A stretch of 64,000 bases of DNA from contig NZ_JAGINO010000029.1 in the NCBI RefSeq assembly GCF_017876115.1, forward strand, positions 1 through 64,000. Reading direction: 5' to 3'. Under the pieces are notes generated by a model. The model was not told the origin of the DNA and did not search any database. It was given only the letters and a program-made list of their open reading frames with translations. The DNA is from Azospirillum picis (GTDB lineage Bacteria > Pseudomonadota > Alphaproteobacteria > Azospirillales > Azospirillaceae). This document shows positions 17,079 to 25,279 of the stretch, piece by piece; the first letter of the stretch is position 1; the number at the start of each line of letters is the position of its first letter. The position numbers and the translations under genes were made by a program.

Positions 17079-17957
17079 TTATTGTGCGGGCGCCGTCCAC
17101 GGCGCCAGCGCTCCGATCTTTTTGGCCCGCTTCTCGTCCGCTGACAGTTTGAAATTGTGGCCGTAGGGCGCGCTCTCGAACGAGCCGTACCCGGGATTGG
17201 CCAGCATCATCCAGTCGCGCCCGAAATGCTCCTTGGCCGCCTCATAGGCCTTGGCCCGTTCCGCTTCGCCGCCGTTGGCGGCATCGGTGAAGTCGTTGAA
17301 GTTGTCGCCGAACAGCAGGACGATCCGATAGTCCTTGGCGATGTAGGCGCGGCGCGCACTCTTCGCCGATCCCCATTCCTGCTTCTCCTTCGACATCAGG
17401 AAGGTGTCGACGTTGCCGCCCATGGGAAAGCCCAGCGCCTGGGCGTTCCGGCGGGTCGGCTCCTCCTGGTCGGCGCTGCGGTTGGTGACGTAGAAGACCT
17501 TCACGCCCTTCGAATCGGCATATTGCGTGAACTCGACCGCGCCCGGCACCGCCGTCGCCTTCTCCGCCCGCACCCAGGCGTCCCAGGTCTTGGGCGAGAA
17601 ATCCGTGCCGGTGGCCACCAGCCCCGTCTGGTAGGCCGAGTTGTCCATCGCCGTCTCGTCGAGATCCAGGATCACTGCCGGCGGGAGTTCCTGGTAGGCG
17701 CCGGTCTGCTCGGTCGCCGCGGTCCAGCTCTTCTCGGCCAGCGCCTGATCCAGGCGGATCTTGGCCAGGGCATAGACCGCCAGCGCATTGGCCTTGTATT
17801 CCACCGAATTCTGCATCCACAGCTCGGCGTTCAGCAGGTCGTTCTGCGGAACGGGATCGGCGGCGAGCGCCGGGCCGGCCAGCAGCGAAAGGACAACCGC
17901 ACCGGACAGCAGCGACCAGCGCCCGGATTCGGCGGATTTGCGCATCGACATACCCAT
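17079..17957 (-). CDS. Periplasmic HAD acid phosphatase, lipoprotein e(P4)/class C type
   Basis: A 292-aa protein with a Sec signal (core SLLSGAVVLSLLAG, cleavage after ALA). The DDDD-superfamily motifs are ILDLDETAMDN (about residues 95-105) and LLFGDNFNDF (about 213-222). The family removes phosphate from nucleotides at the outer membrane or in the periplasm. Classical P4 proteins are lipoproteins, but here the cleavage region is GPALAADP with no Cys, so this one is probably soluble. No strong ribosome site is visible before ATGGGT, and a second in-frame ATG follows 3 codons later. Confidence 0.85.
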   Translation of the reverse strand: MGMSMRKSAESGRWSLLSGAVVLSLLAGPALAADPVPQNDLLNAELWMQNSVEYKANALAVYALAKIRLDQALAEKSWTAATEQTGAYQELPPAVILDLDETAMDNSAYQTGLVATGTDFSPKTWDAWVRAEKATAVPGAVEFTQYADSKGVKVFYVTNRSADQEEPTRRNAQALGFPMGGNVDTFLMSKEKQEWGSAKSARRAYIAKDYRIVLLFGDNFNDFTDAANGGEAERAKAYEAAKEHFGRDWMMLANPGYGSFESAPYGHNFKLSADEKRAKKIGALAPWTAPAQ

Positions 17958-18096
17958 CGTTCAGTGTCACGGAACCGTCATCGAAGCACAGTTCGCGGCG
18001 CTTGGCGATGGTACCGTGACGGTTGCGCCAGAGGACGGAACGTCGCGGCGCGATGCGGCGCTCCGCCAGGGCAGCGGCCTGCATCTCCGGCCGGGG

Positions 18097-18726
18097 CTAC
18101 CGCCCGGAGCCGTCGGCGGTTGCGCTGCCGGGCATCGGCGGCAGGCGGGGGATCGCCTCGACCCGCTTCAGCCAGCGGCACACCGCCGGGTAGGGGGCAA
18201 GCGGAACGCCGCCCTCGGGCGCGCAGGCGACGTAGGCGTAGCAGGCGAGGTCGGCGATCGTCGGGTGTCCGGCCGCCAGCCAGTCACGGTCGGCCAGATG
18301 CCGCTCCATGGCATCGAGCAGCCGCAGGGCGAGCGCCTGCGCGTCGGCAAGCGTGCCCGGTCCTCCCCATCTCGTGAGGATCCGGGCGAGCGCCGGCCCG
18401 AAACGCAGCTCGCCGGCCGCGACCGACAGCCAGCGCTGAACGCTGGTGGCGGCGTCCGCTCCGCCGGGGTTCCATTGGCCGGCCGCGTCGTAGCGTTCCG
18501 CAAGATAGACCAGGATGGCGTTGGAGTCGGCCAGAACGCGGTCGCCGTCCACCAGCACCGGGATCTCGCCGAACGGATTGAGCGCCCGGAACTCGGCGCT
18601 GCGCCGCATCGCGGCATCGGCCTCGACGGTGCGATAGGGAAGAGCCAGGATGTTCAGGAACGCCTCCACCCGATGGGCGTGACCCGACAAGGGCGTTCCG
18701 TAAAGCGTGATGTCAGGGGCAGCCAC
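18097..18726 (-). CDS. Glutathione S-transferase family protein
   Basis: A 209-aa GST with an N-terminal thioredoxin-like domain (LYGTPLSGHAHRVEAFLN; then NPFGEIPVLVDGD and the glutathione-binding SNAILVYLAERY) and a C-terminal helical domain ending with DWLAAGHPTIADLACYAYV. A GAGGAGG site touches the ATG at 18732 but is ideally placed (7 bases) for the GTG at 18726, so I chose the GTG. It is divergent from a LysR gene 104 bases away, which is the likely regulator. Confidence 0.88.
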   Translation of the reverse strand: MAAPDITLYGTPLSGHAHRVEAFLNILALPYRTVEADAAMRRSAEFRALNPFGEIPVLVDGDRVLADSNAILVYLAERYDAAGQWNPGGADAATSVQRWLSVAAGELRFGPALARILTRWGGPGTLADAQALALRLLDAMERHLADRDWLAAGHPTIADLACYAYVACAPEGGVPLAPYPAVCRWLKRVEAIPRLPPMPGSATADGSGR

Positions 18727-18830
18727 GGCCATTCCTCCTCGGCTGTGCAGGCGACCGGCCCACTCCACCACTTGTGCGGTCTTGCAGGAATGGGGTTTGA
18801 TCAGAATAGACCGTTTCGGAAACTGGAAGA

Positions 18831-19739
18831 ATGATGGATCGGCTCGACGAACTGGCAATCTTCGTTGCGATCCTGGACGCCGGCAGCCTCGCCGCCGCCT
18901 CGAAGCGGCTGCGCCGGTCGGCGCCTGCCGTCACCCGTGCGCTGTCGGGACTGGAGGAGCGGCTGGGCGTCCGCCTGATCGAGCGGACGACCCGCAACCT
19001 CGCCGCCACCGATGCCGGCCGCCGGCTTGCGGAGCAGGCACGCCGCCTGCTTGCCGATTATGACGAGGCATTGGCCGCCACGGGCACCGACCGGCCGCTG
19101 CGGGGGCGGCTGCGCGTCACGGCGCCCGTGATGTTCGGCCGCAAGCATGTGACGCCACTCGTCCTGGACTTCATGCGCGCCTATCCGGACATCCGGATCG
19201 AGCTGGTGCTGTCGGACGGCAACCTCGATTTCATCGAGGAGGAACTGGACGTCGCCGTGCGCATCGGGCCGCTGCCCGATTCGGGCCTCGTCGCCAAGCG
19301 GGTGGGGCAGGTCGGGCGCTATCTGGTCGCCAGTCCCGCCTATCTGGACCGGCGCGGCATGCCGGTGTCGCCGGAGGATCTGGCCCATCATGACCTCATC
19401 CTCTCGACGGCCCGTCCTGGCCCGCCGGACTGGCGCTTCCTGGTCGGTGGGCGGGAGCGGCTGATCCGCGTCACCCCGTGCCTTGCCGTCAGCCACATCG
19501 AACCGGCCTTGCTCGCGGCCCGCGAGGGGGTGGGCATCGCCCGGCCGCTGTCCTATCAGGCGGCCGAGGACCTCGCAGCCGGCACCCTCGTGCGCCTGCT
19601 GCCACAGGCCGAGCCCGAGCCCCTGCCGGTGCAGGTGGTGGTGCCTTCGGCGCGGTGGATGCCCGGTCGGGTGCGGGCCTTCCTCGACCATGCGGTCCGG
19701 ACGCTGGAAGGGCTGGCGGTGCTGCGGGCCAACGCCTGA
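18831..19739 (+). CDS. LysR-family regulator, divergent from GST gene
   Basis: A 302-aa LysR protein. The winged helix-turn-helix (residues 4-62) contains GSLAAASKRLRRSAPAVTRA and a typical LGVRLIERTTR. The effector domain begins about residue 92 with LRVTAPVMFGRKHVTPLVLDF. It belongs to the AaeR/DmlR-like branch by its TAPVxFGRxH pattern. The two starting ATG codons are adjacent, with GGAAG just upstream. Its probable target is the divergent GST gene. Confidence 0.9.
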   Translation: MMDRLDELAIFVAILDAGSLAAASKRLRRSAPAVTRALSGLEERLGVRLIERTTRNLAATDAGRRLAEQARRLLADYDEALAATGTDRPLRGRLRVTAPVMFGRKHVTPLVLDFMRAYPDIRIELVLSDGNLDFIEEELDVAVRIGPLPDSGLVAKRVGQVGRYLVASPAYLDRRGMPVSPEDLAHHDLILSTARPGPPDWRFLVGGRERLIRVTPCLAVSHIEPALLAAREGVGIARPLSYQAAEDLAAGTLVRLLPQAEPEPLPVQVVVPSARWMPGRVRAFLDHAVRTLEGLAVLRANA

Positions 19740-19775
19740 AAGCCCGTGGCCGGGCGGCCCGCCATTGCCGCGGCG

Positions 19776-20100
19776 GGCGACTTCTCCATTCCCAACGCCA
19801 GCGACGGCAAGCGCCCAAGCGCGCGCTGTGCCGCCAAGGAGCGGCTCACGACCGTCGAGAGGATCGACCAGCCGGACCACCCGCGTGGTGGTCGACCCCG
19901 GCGGCGCCAATGGGAAGTTCGCCCGTGCCGGTTTCGCCGGGACGCCGGCCGAGGTGTGGCCCGGCAACAGGACCATTTTGGGCCAGATCGCGGCGGACGG
20001 GGCGGACGTGATGGCGACCGACGGCATCGAGGTCGGAAGGCCAAGCTGGAGGCTGCCATGCGGCAACCATGCCGCAACGGCGGCGGTCCGCTTCTGTTGG
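19776..20100 (+). pseudogene. Relic of a periplasmic binding protein (PheC/cyclohexadienyl-dehydratase-like)
   Basis: The space between LysR and SDR genes encodes recognisable pieces of a family 3 binding protein in shifting frames. GDFSIPNASDGKRPSARCA and RLTTVERIDQP lie in one frame. VVVDPGGANGKFARAGFAG and VWPGNRTILGQIAADGADVM follow in another, and a third frame resumes with KAKLEAAMRQ. These match the order of conserved blocks in cyclohexadienyl dehydratase and related receptors (from memory). The 5' half and the end are missing, so this is a dead fragment. Confidence 0.65.
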
Positions 20101-20135
20101 GACGGCGAAACCCACCAGCGGAAGGGATTGGAACC

Positions 20136-20900
20136 ATGCATCGTTTCGAGGGCAAGGCGGTGATCGTCACCGGGGCCGGCTCCGGCATGGGGGAGGCGAC
20201 GGCGCGGCGGTTCTCGCGCGAGGGCGCGATGGTCGCCCTCGTCGACCGCGACGGGGAGGCCGTGCGGCGCGTCGCAGCCGACCTGCCGTCCGACCGCAGC
20301 GTCGTCCATGTCGTCGACGTCTCGGACTGCGGGGCGGTCGAGGCGATGGTCGCCGCGGTGGCCGGGCGCTTCGGCAGGCTCGACGTGATCGTCAACAATG
20401 CCGGCGTCCATGCCGCCGGCAAGCCGGAGGAAATCGACAACGAAAGCTGGCGCCGGGTGATTGCCACCGACGTGGACGGCGTCTTCTTCGGCTGCCGCGC
20501 CGCCCTGCCGCACCTGGAGAAGACGCGCGGCTGCATCATCAACACCGCTTCGGTCTCCGGCACCGGCGGCGACTGGGGCATGAGCCCCTACAACGCGGCC
20601 AAGGGGGCGGTGGTGAACCTGACGCGCGCGCTGGCGCTCGACCTCGGCGCCAGGGGCATCCGGGTCAATTCGGTCTGTCCCACCCTGACGCGTACCGGAA
20701 TGACGGTGGACATGCTGAAGGACGAGGCGCTGGTGGACAAGTTCAAGGAGCGCATCCCGCTGGGCCGCGTCTGCGAGCCGGAGGAGGTCGCGGCGGTGAT
20801 CGCCTTCCTCGCCAGCGACGACGCCAGCTTCGTGAGCGGCATCAACATGGCGGTGGACGGCGGGCTGTCAGCATCGAACGGCCAGCCGGCCCAGGCCTAG
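20136..20900 (+). CDS. Short-chain dehydrogenase/reductase (SDR)
   Basis: A 254-aa classical SDR. The nucleotide site is VTGAGSGMGEATA (residues about 10-22), followed by VNNAGVHAAG. The catalytic Ser is in NTASVSGTGG, and the YxxxK motif is YNAAKGAV. An Asp in VALVDRDG suggests NAD(H) preference. The start has a GGAAGGG site 9 bases upstream. The C-terminal GINMAVDGGLSAS is standard. No pathway neighbours identify the substrate. Confidence 0.9.
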   Translation: MHRFEGKAVIVTGAGSGMGEATARRFSREGAMVALVDRDGEAVRRVAADLPSDRSVVHVVDVSDCGAVEAMVAAVAGRFGRLDVIVNNAGVHAAGKPEEIDNESWRRVIATDVDGVFFGCRAALPHLEKTRGCIINTASVSGTGGDWGMSPYNAAKGAVVNLTRALALDLGARGIRVNSVCPTLTRTGMTVDMLKDEALVDKFKERIPLGRVCEPEEVAAVIAFLASDDASFVSGINMAVDGGLSASNGQPAQA

Positions 20901-20906
20901 GGCCAC

Positions 20907-21995
20907 TCACCGCGCGGGGTGCGCCGGCCGGCTGCCGGGTTCCAGCGCGGCCGACCGGCCGGACGAGCCGCCGGGAGACGGCCCGGTCGGAGCCAGCTCG
21001 CGCACCACGCGGATGCCGTAGGCGGCATAGCCGATCTCGGCGTCCTCGGCGCGGCGGCTGGCCGAACGGGCATAGCGCGGGTTGCTGTGCCATGATCCTC
21101 CCCGCATCATCCGCCGGCGGCAGTTGCCGGCGAGGTTCGGGGAGCCATCCGCCGGCGCATCGCCGTAGCCGTCGGCCGCGCAATCCTCGACCCATTGCCA
21201 GACATTCCCCAGCATGTCGTAAAGCCCGAAGGCGTTCGGACGGTAGGAGCCGACGGGGGCGGTGAACAGCGCGCCGTCCCGGCATGGCGCGACCTGCCAA
21301 TCGGTGAAGCGGTCCTTGGCGGTCAGGTCGGCGACGTTGGCGGCGTCGCAGCCGTCCGATGCCCTTTCCCCCCACCAGCGGGCGGACGAGGTGCCGGCGC
21401 GGGCGGCATATTCCCATTCCGCTTCGGTCGGCAGCCGGTAGCGTTCACCGGTCCGGCTGCTGAGCCACGCGGCATAGGCCTTCGCGTCGTACCAGCCGAT
21501 GCAGACGGCCGGGTCGCGGTCCGTCTGCCCGAAGCCCGGGTCGTGCCAGGAGAAGTGCCAGCGCTTCTTCAGCTCGGTCTCTCCGGCATAGCCGTAGCAG
21601 CGCGTTTTCGGCTGGTAGCCGCTGTCCTCGATGAAGCGGCCGTATTCCGCGCGGGTGACCGGGTATCTGCCGATGGCGAGCGGGCGTGGGATGGAGACGG
21701 TCCGTTGCGGTGATTCCTCGGGGAAGTGTCCTTCCTCGGTCGGCGGCGAGCCCCTGACGAATTGCCCTGCCGGCACGACGACCAGGACGGGGGCGTCGGG
21801 ATGATCCCAGATCTCCAGGGCAGGGGGGCCGTCGGCGGAGACCGGAAGGGTCTGCCAGGACTTGAAGGTCGCGAGCCGTTCCGCCCGCCAGCCGGACAGG
21901 TCGACCGGCTCGATCCTGCGCCACGCGGCCACACCGGCAAGCAGAATCACCAGCGCGATCAGGACACCCAACGATCGGGGCCGGGCAGGGTTCAT
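20907..21995 (-). CDS. Membrane-anchored FGE-sulfatase-domain protein
   Basis: A 362-aa protein with an N-terminal membrane helix (LGVLIALVILLAGVAAW) and a formylglycine-generating-enzyme-like domain (residues about 70-340). Conserved stretches include YPVTRAEYGRF, RLPTEAEWEYAARAG, LYDMLGNVWQWVEDC and MMRGGSW. The two active-site Cys of true FGEs, expected in the segment after GGSW, are absent (it reads HSNPRYARSA). It is therefore unlikely to make formylglycine and may be a lectin-like or PvdO/EgtB-type relative. It is convergent with the SDR gene, with 6 bases between the stops. Confidence 0.85.
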   Translation of the reverse strand: MNPARPRSLGVLIALVILLAGVAAWRRIEPVDLSGWRAERLATFKSWQTLPVSADGPPALEIWDHPDAPVLVVVPAGQFVRGSPPTEEGHFPEESPQRTVSIPRPLAIGRYPVTRAEYGRFIEDSGYQPKTRCYGYAGETELKKRWHFSWHDPGFGQTDRDPAVCIGWYDAKAYAAWLSSRTGERYRLPTEAEWEYAARAGTSSARWWGERASDGCDAANVADLTAKDRFTDWQVAPCRDGALFTAPVGSYRPNAFGLYDMLGNVWQWVEDCAADGYGDAPADGSPNLAGNCRRRMMRGGSWHSNPRYARSASRRAEDAEIGYAAYGIRVVRELAPTGPSPGGSSGRSAALEPGSRPAHPAR

Positions 21996-22276
21996 GGCGC
22001 GAGGTCTCCCGGCGCGGTTTCCGAAGGCGGTTTCCGAAGGCGGCTTGGCGGCGGCGGTTCCCAGGTGACCGGCATCGCTATTAACCCGTCGGCACGCCCC
22101 TGCCGGCAACCGCTCGCCCGTGTCCTGGTGGGAGCAATCCGGGCGGCATCGGTCGGAGGCATACGGCCTTGCACCCATCGGTTACCTCGGACGACGGGTG
22201 GGGTGGAACCGGTGGCCGCGCTGTTGGCCTGAGGGCATCGAGTCACCCCGAGCACCGCAAACACAGGAGAAGACCC

Positions 22277-22798
22277 ATGGCCGCCTATCCCGCGGACCTC
22301 ACGCGCGACCTGTTCGTAACCGGCCTGCGGAACGCACATGCCCTGGAGCAGCAGGCGCTGGCATTGATGGACCGGCAGTTGGACCGGCTGGTCAACTATC
22401 CCGAGGTTGCCGACCATCTGCGGCTCCATCGCGGCGAAACGGAGGGACAGATCACCCGCATCGAGGAGATCCTCGACAAGCTGCAGGAAAGCCACTCCGG
22501 CCTGAAGGACGCCGCCCTGTCGATCATGGGCAATCTGGCGGCCCTCGGCCATACCTTTGCCGAGGACGAGATTCTCAAGAATTCCTTCGCCAACTTCGCC
22601 TTCGAGAATTTCGAGGTGGCCAGCTACCGCTCGCTGCTGACCGTCGCCGACGCCGGCTCCTTCGCCTTCGCGGTGCCGTTGCTGGAGAGGTCGCTGCGCG
22701 AGGAGGAGGCGATGGCCTCTTGGGTGATCGAGAACGTCCCGACCCTCACGCTGAAATACCTGTCGCTGAAGGCTGGCAACCAGACCGCCGGCCGTTAA
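22277..22798 (+). CDS. DUF892 (YciF-type) ferritin-like protein
   Basis: A 173-aa all-helical protein of the DUF892/YciF family. It has metal-ligand-like residues in NAHALEQQALALMDRQ, HRGETEGQITRIEEIL and EVASYRSLLTVADAG. The family is ferritin-like and often stress-induced, with an unproven role. The start is clear, with AGGAG 7 bases upstream of the ATG at 22277, and the gene ends in a good terminator. Confidence 0.9.
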   Translation: MAAYPADLTRDLFVTGLRNAHALEQQALALMDRQLDRLVNYPEVADHLRLHRGETEGQITRIEEILDKLQESHSGLKDAALSIMGNLAALGHTFAEDEILKNSFANFAFENFEVASYRSLLTVADAGSFAFAVPLLERSLREEEAMASWVIENVPTLTLKYLSLKAGNQTAGR

Positions 22799-22812
22799 GC
22801 CCCGCGGACGCG

Positions 22813-22852
22813 AAAGCGGCCGGGGAGGCGGATGCCTTCCCGGCCGCTTTTT
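22813..22852 (+). terminator. Rho-independent terminator after DUF892 gene
   Basis: A 17-bp stem (AAAGCGGCCGGGGAGGC with its near-complement, one mismatch) is followed by TTTTT. It lies 14 bases after the DUF892 stop. Confidence 0.85.
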
Positions 22853-22887
22853 CCGTTGTGCCGGATTTTCACCGGACGCCGGGGCCG

Positions 22888-23055
22888 TCAGACGTCGTAG
22901 ATCGGGCCGGGGGTCTTCCTGTTGGCGCCGCCCGCAGCGTCCTCCGACTTCTCGGTCAGGGTCTTTTCGCGGCTTTCGCCGGCCTCGGCGGGACGGCCGG
23001 CGGCCGGCTTGTCCTTGCCGTGCTCCGGCTTGCCGTGTTTGGAGGCGTCGTTCAT
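22888..23055 (-). CDS. Small hydrophilic protein, 55 aa
   Basis: A 55-aa, strongly charged protein rich in Lys, Glu, Gly and Ala and ending PIYDV. It has no hydrophobic segment and is predicted to be disordered. The ATG at 23055 has a GGGAGAA site 6 bases upstream, so it is preferred over an ATG 8 codons earlier. The gene is convergent with the DUF892 gene. The family is not recognised; composition resembles small stress-linked hydrophilins. Confidence 0.6.
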   Translation of the reverse strand: MNDASKHGKPEHGKDKPAAGRPAEAGESREKTLTEKSEDAAGGANRKTPGPIYDV

Positions 23056-23241
23056 CGCGGTTCTCCCGGTTGTGGCCACACCGTCCCCAACAGTGCGCGG
23101 GCGCAGTCGTCACCCGCCAGCCGGTCATCGGACGCCGCCCGCCATCCTGTGGCCGCAAGCCTGCTTTCCGGCATTGTCCGGATTTTGCCCGGTGACTGAC
23201 CGGAGGCATTGCCGTAAGAGACGGGGCGGGCTTCAATACGG

Positions 23242-24051
23242 ATGGAACCCCTCGTGCTCCGATCGATCTCCTTCAGCTTGCTCGTCGCCGCTGCCGCTGG
23301 CCTCGCGGGCTGCTCCTCCGACTATTCCCCCAACACCTACTCGGCCAGCGCCGTTCAGCAGGCGAACAAGGTCGAGCCGGCGGTCGTCGTCGGCTTCCGT
23401 CAGGTGGCGATCAGCGCCAACGGCACCGTCGGCGCCGTGAGCGGCGGCGCGGCCGGCGGCATCCTGGGCGCACAGGTCGGCTCCGGCGGCATGAACTCGG
23501 CGCTCGGCACCGTCGGTGGCACGGCAATCGGCAGCCTGCTCGGCACGGCGATGGAGCACATCGCCGGCGACACCAACGGCTGGGAATACATCGTCCGCAA
23601 ACCCAATGCGGAACTGCTGTCCGTCACCCAGAAGGAACCGAAGCCCCTGCCGATCGGCCAGAAGGTGCTCGTCATCACCGGCAACCAGGCGCGCATCGTG
23701 CCGGATTATTCGACGCCCCTCGATCCGACGGCGGCCGAACAGGCGAAGGCCGACGTCGCCAAGGGCGCGCCGGTCAAGGTCGAACCGCTGACGCTTGAGG
23801 AGGCCGCTCCCGCCGCGACCCCGGCGCCATCGGCATTGGCGCCCGCACCACCACCCGAACCCCCCAAGCCGGGCGTCGACGTCGAGCCGCTCCCCCCGCC
23901 TGCCGGAGCCGGCGTGCCGCCCACCGCTGCGCCGTCCACCGCGCCTGCCGCCCCTCCCGCGGTCACCTCTCCTGCCGCAATCCCTGCGCCCGCCGCGGCC
24001 GGCGATGCCGCGGCGGCGGGCGGCGGATCCGAGGCGCGGGCGGCGGACTAG
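23242..24051 (+). CDS. Outer-membrane lipoprotein with glycine-zipper domain (SlyB/Pcp-like)
   Basis: A protein of about 269 aa. A lipobox LAGC near residue 24 marks a lipoprotein signal. A glycine-zipper region follows (AVSGGAAGGILGAQVGSGG and GTAIGSLLGTAMEH), then a small beta domain (YIVRKPNAELLSVTQKE and QKVLVITGNQARIVPDY) as in SlyB/Pcp proteins. The last 95 residues are a Pro/Ala-rich tail. It is likely anchored in the outer membrane, where the tail may reach into the cell wall. An internal GTG 4 codons in is an alternative start. Confidence 0.82.
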   Translation: MEPLVLRSISFSLLVAAAAGLAGCSSDYSPNTYSASAVQQANKVEPAVVVGFRQVAISANGTVGAVSGGAAGGILGAQVGSGGMNSALGTVGGTAIGSLLGTAMEHIAGDTNGWEYIVRKPNAELLSVTQKEPKPLPIGQKVLVITGNQARIVPDYSTPLDPTAAEQAKADVAKGAPVKVEPLTLEEAAPAATPAPSALAPAPPPEPPKPGVDVEPLPPPAGAGVPPTAAPSTAPAAPPAVTSPAAIPAPAAAGDAAAAGGGSEARAAD

Positions 24052-24124
24052 CACCATACTTGCCCGAATGGTGGAATTAACGCACAGTCTGGTCGTCGGA
24101 TCATAGCCGTCGATCAGAGGAAGC

Positions 24125-24628
24125 ATGTCCACAGTCGAGCCCGTCCCCTCCAAGCAGGTTCCGTCTCCGGCCATGACCGTCGAGGAGCTTGATGCCCTGA
24201 TCCGCGAGGGGGTGCCCCTGGTCGGCAGCTTCGGTGTGGTCGTCGACAGCCTGGGGGCCGGCACCATCCGCCTGCGGTTGCCTTACAAGGACGATTTCGT
24301 CCGCCCGGGCGGTACGGTCACCGGGCCGGCTATGTTCGGGCTGGCAGACGTGGCGCTCTACGGCGCGGTGCTGAGCCTGATCGGGCGGGTGGAACTCGCG
24401 GTCACCACCAGCATGACTATCAACTTCCTGCGTCGCCCGCCGCCGGTTGCCATCATTGCCGAGGCCAGGGTGCTGAAGCTGGGGAAACGGCTGGCTTACG
24501 GCGAGATCCTGATCTTCTCGGATGGCGATCCCGAGCCGGTTGCGCATGCCACCGGCACCTATTCGATCCCGCCCCATGCCCCCGTCGCCCTTGCGGTATC
24601 CAGTTACCATGCTGGGGAGGCCTTCTGA
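24125..24628 (+). CDS. PaaI-family hotdog thioesterase
   Basis: A 167-aa single-hotdog acyl-CoA thioesterase-like protein. The core runs from GSFGVVVDSLGAGTIRLRLP to SMTINFLRRPPP, with the helix segment GPAMFGLADVALYGAVLS. A PaaI-like gene just before rplM-rpsI is a familiar alphaproteobacterial arrangement. It hydrolyses small aromatic or acyl-CoA thioesters in the family; the substrate here is unknown. Confidence 0.85.
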   Translation: MSTVEPVPSKQVPSPAMTVEELDALIREGVPLVGSFGVVVDSLGAGTIRLRLPYKDDFVRPGGTVTGPAMFGLADVALYGAVLSLIGRVELAVTTSMTINFLRRPPPVAIIAEARVLKLGKRLAYGEILIFSDGDPEPVAHATGTYSIPPHAPVALAVSSYHAGEAF

Positions 24629-24639
24629 AAAATCGTTCA

Positions 24640-24696
24640 AAATCAATGCTCTTGAGGATGCGGTATTTAAATACCGTGCGGGCAAGACATTGATTT
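24640..24696. repeat. Nested inverted repeats upstream of the rplM promoter
   Basis: Outer arms AAATCAATG (24640-24648) and CATTGATTT (24688-24696) enclose a perfect 16-bp palindrome, CGGTATTTAAATACCG, at 24661-24676. The AT-rich block stands out from its GC-rich surroundings. It lies just before the -35 box of rplM and after the thioesterase stop. It could be a regulatory protein site or a terminator structure. Confidence 0.75.
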
Positions 24697-24714
24697 CAAA
24701 TACGAATTTTTCGG

Positions 24715-24743
24715 TTGACAGGACAGCCCCCGACCCGTAGAAA
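24715..24743 (+). promoter_or_regulatory. Sigma-70 promoter of rplM-rpsI
   Basis: TTGACA at 24715-24720 and TAGAAA at 24738-24743 are separated by exactly 17 bases. A start site near 24750 would give a leader of about 60 bases before the rplM ATG. Confidence 0.8.
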
Positions 24744-24809
24744 GCCGTCCGCTTCGGCGCCCCGGATTCGGCGGCCTGCCGATCCGTGTTCTAAGAAACG
24801 AGTGTGGCG

Positions 24810-25274
24810 ATGAAGACCTTCAATCTGAAGCCGACCGAAATCGAGAAGAAGTGGTACGTCGTCGATGCCGACGGCCTCGTTCTCGGCCGGCTTGCCAGCA
24901 TCCTGGCGAACATCCTGCGCGGCAAGAACAAGCCGACCTACACCCCGCACATGGATTGCGGCGACCATGTCGTCGTGATCAACGCGGAGAAGGTGAAGCT
25001 GACCGGCAACAAGCGCGATGCCGACTTCTTCTACTGGCACACCGGTTATCCGGGCGGGATCAAGGGCCGTTCCAAGGGCCAGATCCTGGACGGCAAGTAT
25101 CCGGAGCGGGTGATCGAGAAGGCCGTCGAGCGCATGGTTCCGCGTGGTCCGCTCGGCCGTCAGCAGATGACGCACCTGAAGGTCTACAAGGGCGCCGTCC
25201 ACCCGCACGAAGCCCAGCAGCCGGCCGTCCTCGACGTCGCTGCCATGAACCCGAAGAATAAGCGGAGCGCGTAA
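24810..25274 (+). CDS. rplM: 50S ribosomal protein L13
   Basis: A 154-aa protein with the complete L13 sequence: KKWYVVDADGLVLGRLAS near the start, then GDHVVVINAEKVKLTGNK, and VERMVPRGPLGRQQ. The ATG at 24810 gives the usual N-terminus MKTFNLKP; a GTG 2 codons upstream is also possible. It forms an operon with rpsI, 5 bases downstream. Confidence 0.97.
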   Translation: MKTFNLKPTEIEKKWYVVDADGLVLGRLASILANILRGKNKPTYTPHMDCGDHVVVINAEKVKLTGNKRDADFFYWHTGYPGGIKGRSKGQILDGKYPERVIEKAVERMVPRGPLGRQQMTHLKVYKGAVHPHEAQQPAVLDVAAMNPKNKRSA

Positions 25275-25279
25275 TCCAA

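Noticed and set aside
22200..22225. Possible EcfG-type stress promoter (GGAAC ... GTT) before the DUF892 gene
   Set aside because: The spacing is about 13 bases rather than 16-17 and the -10 box does not match.
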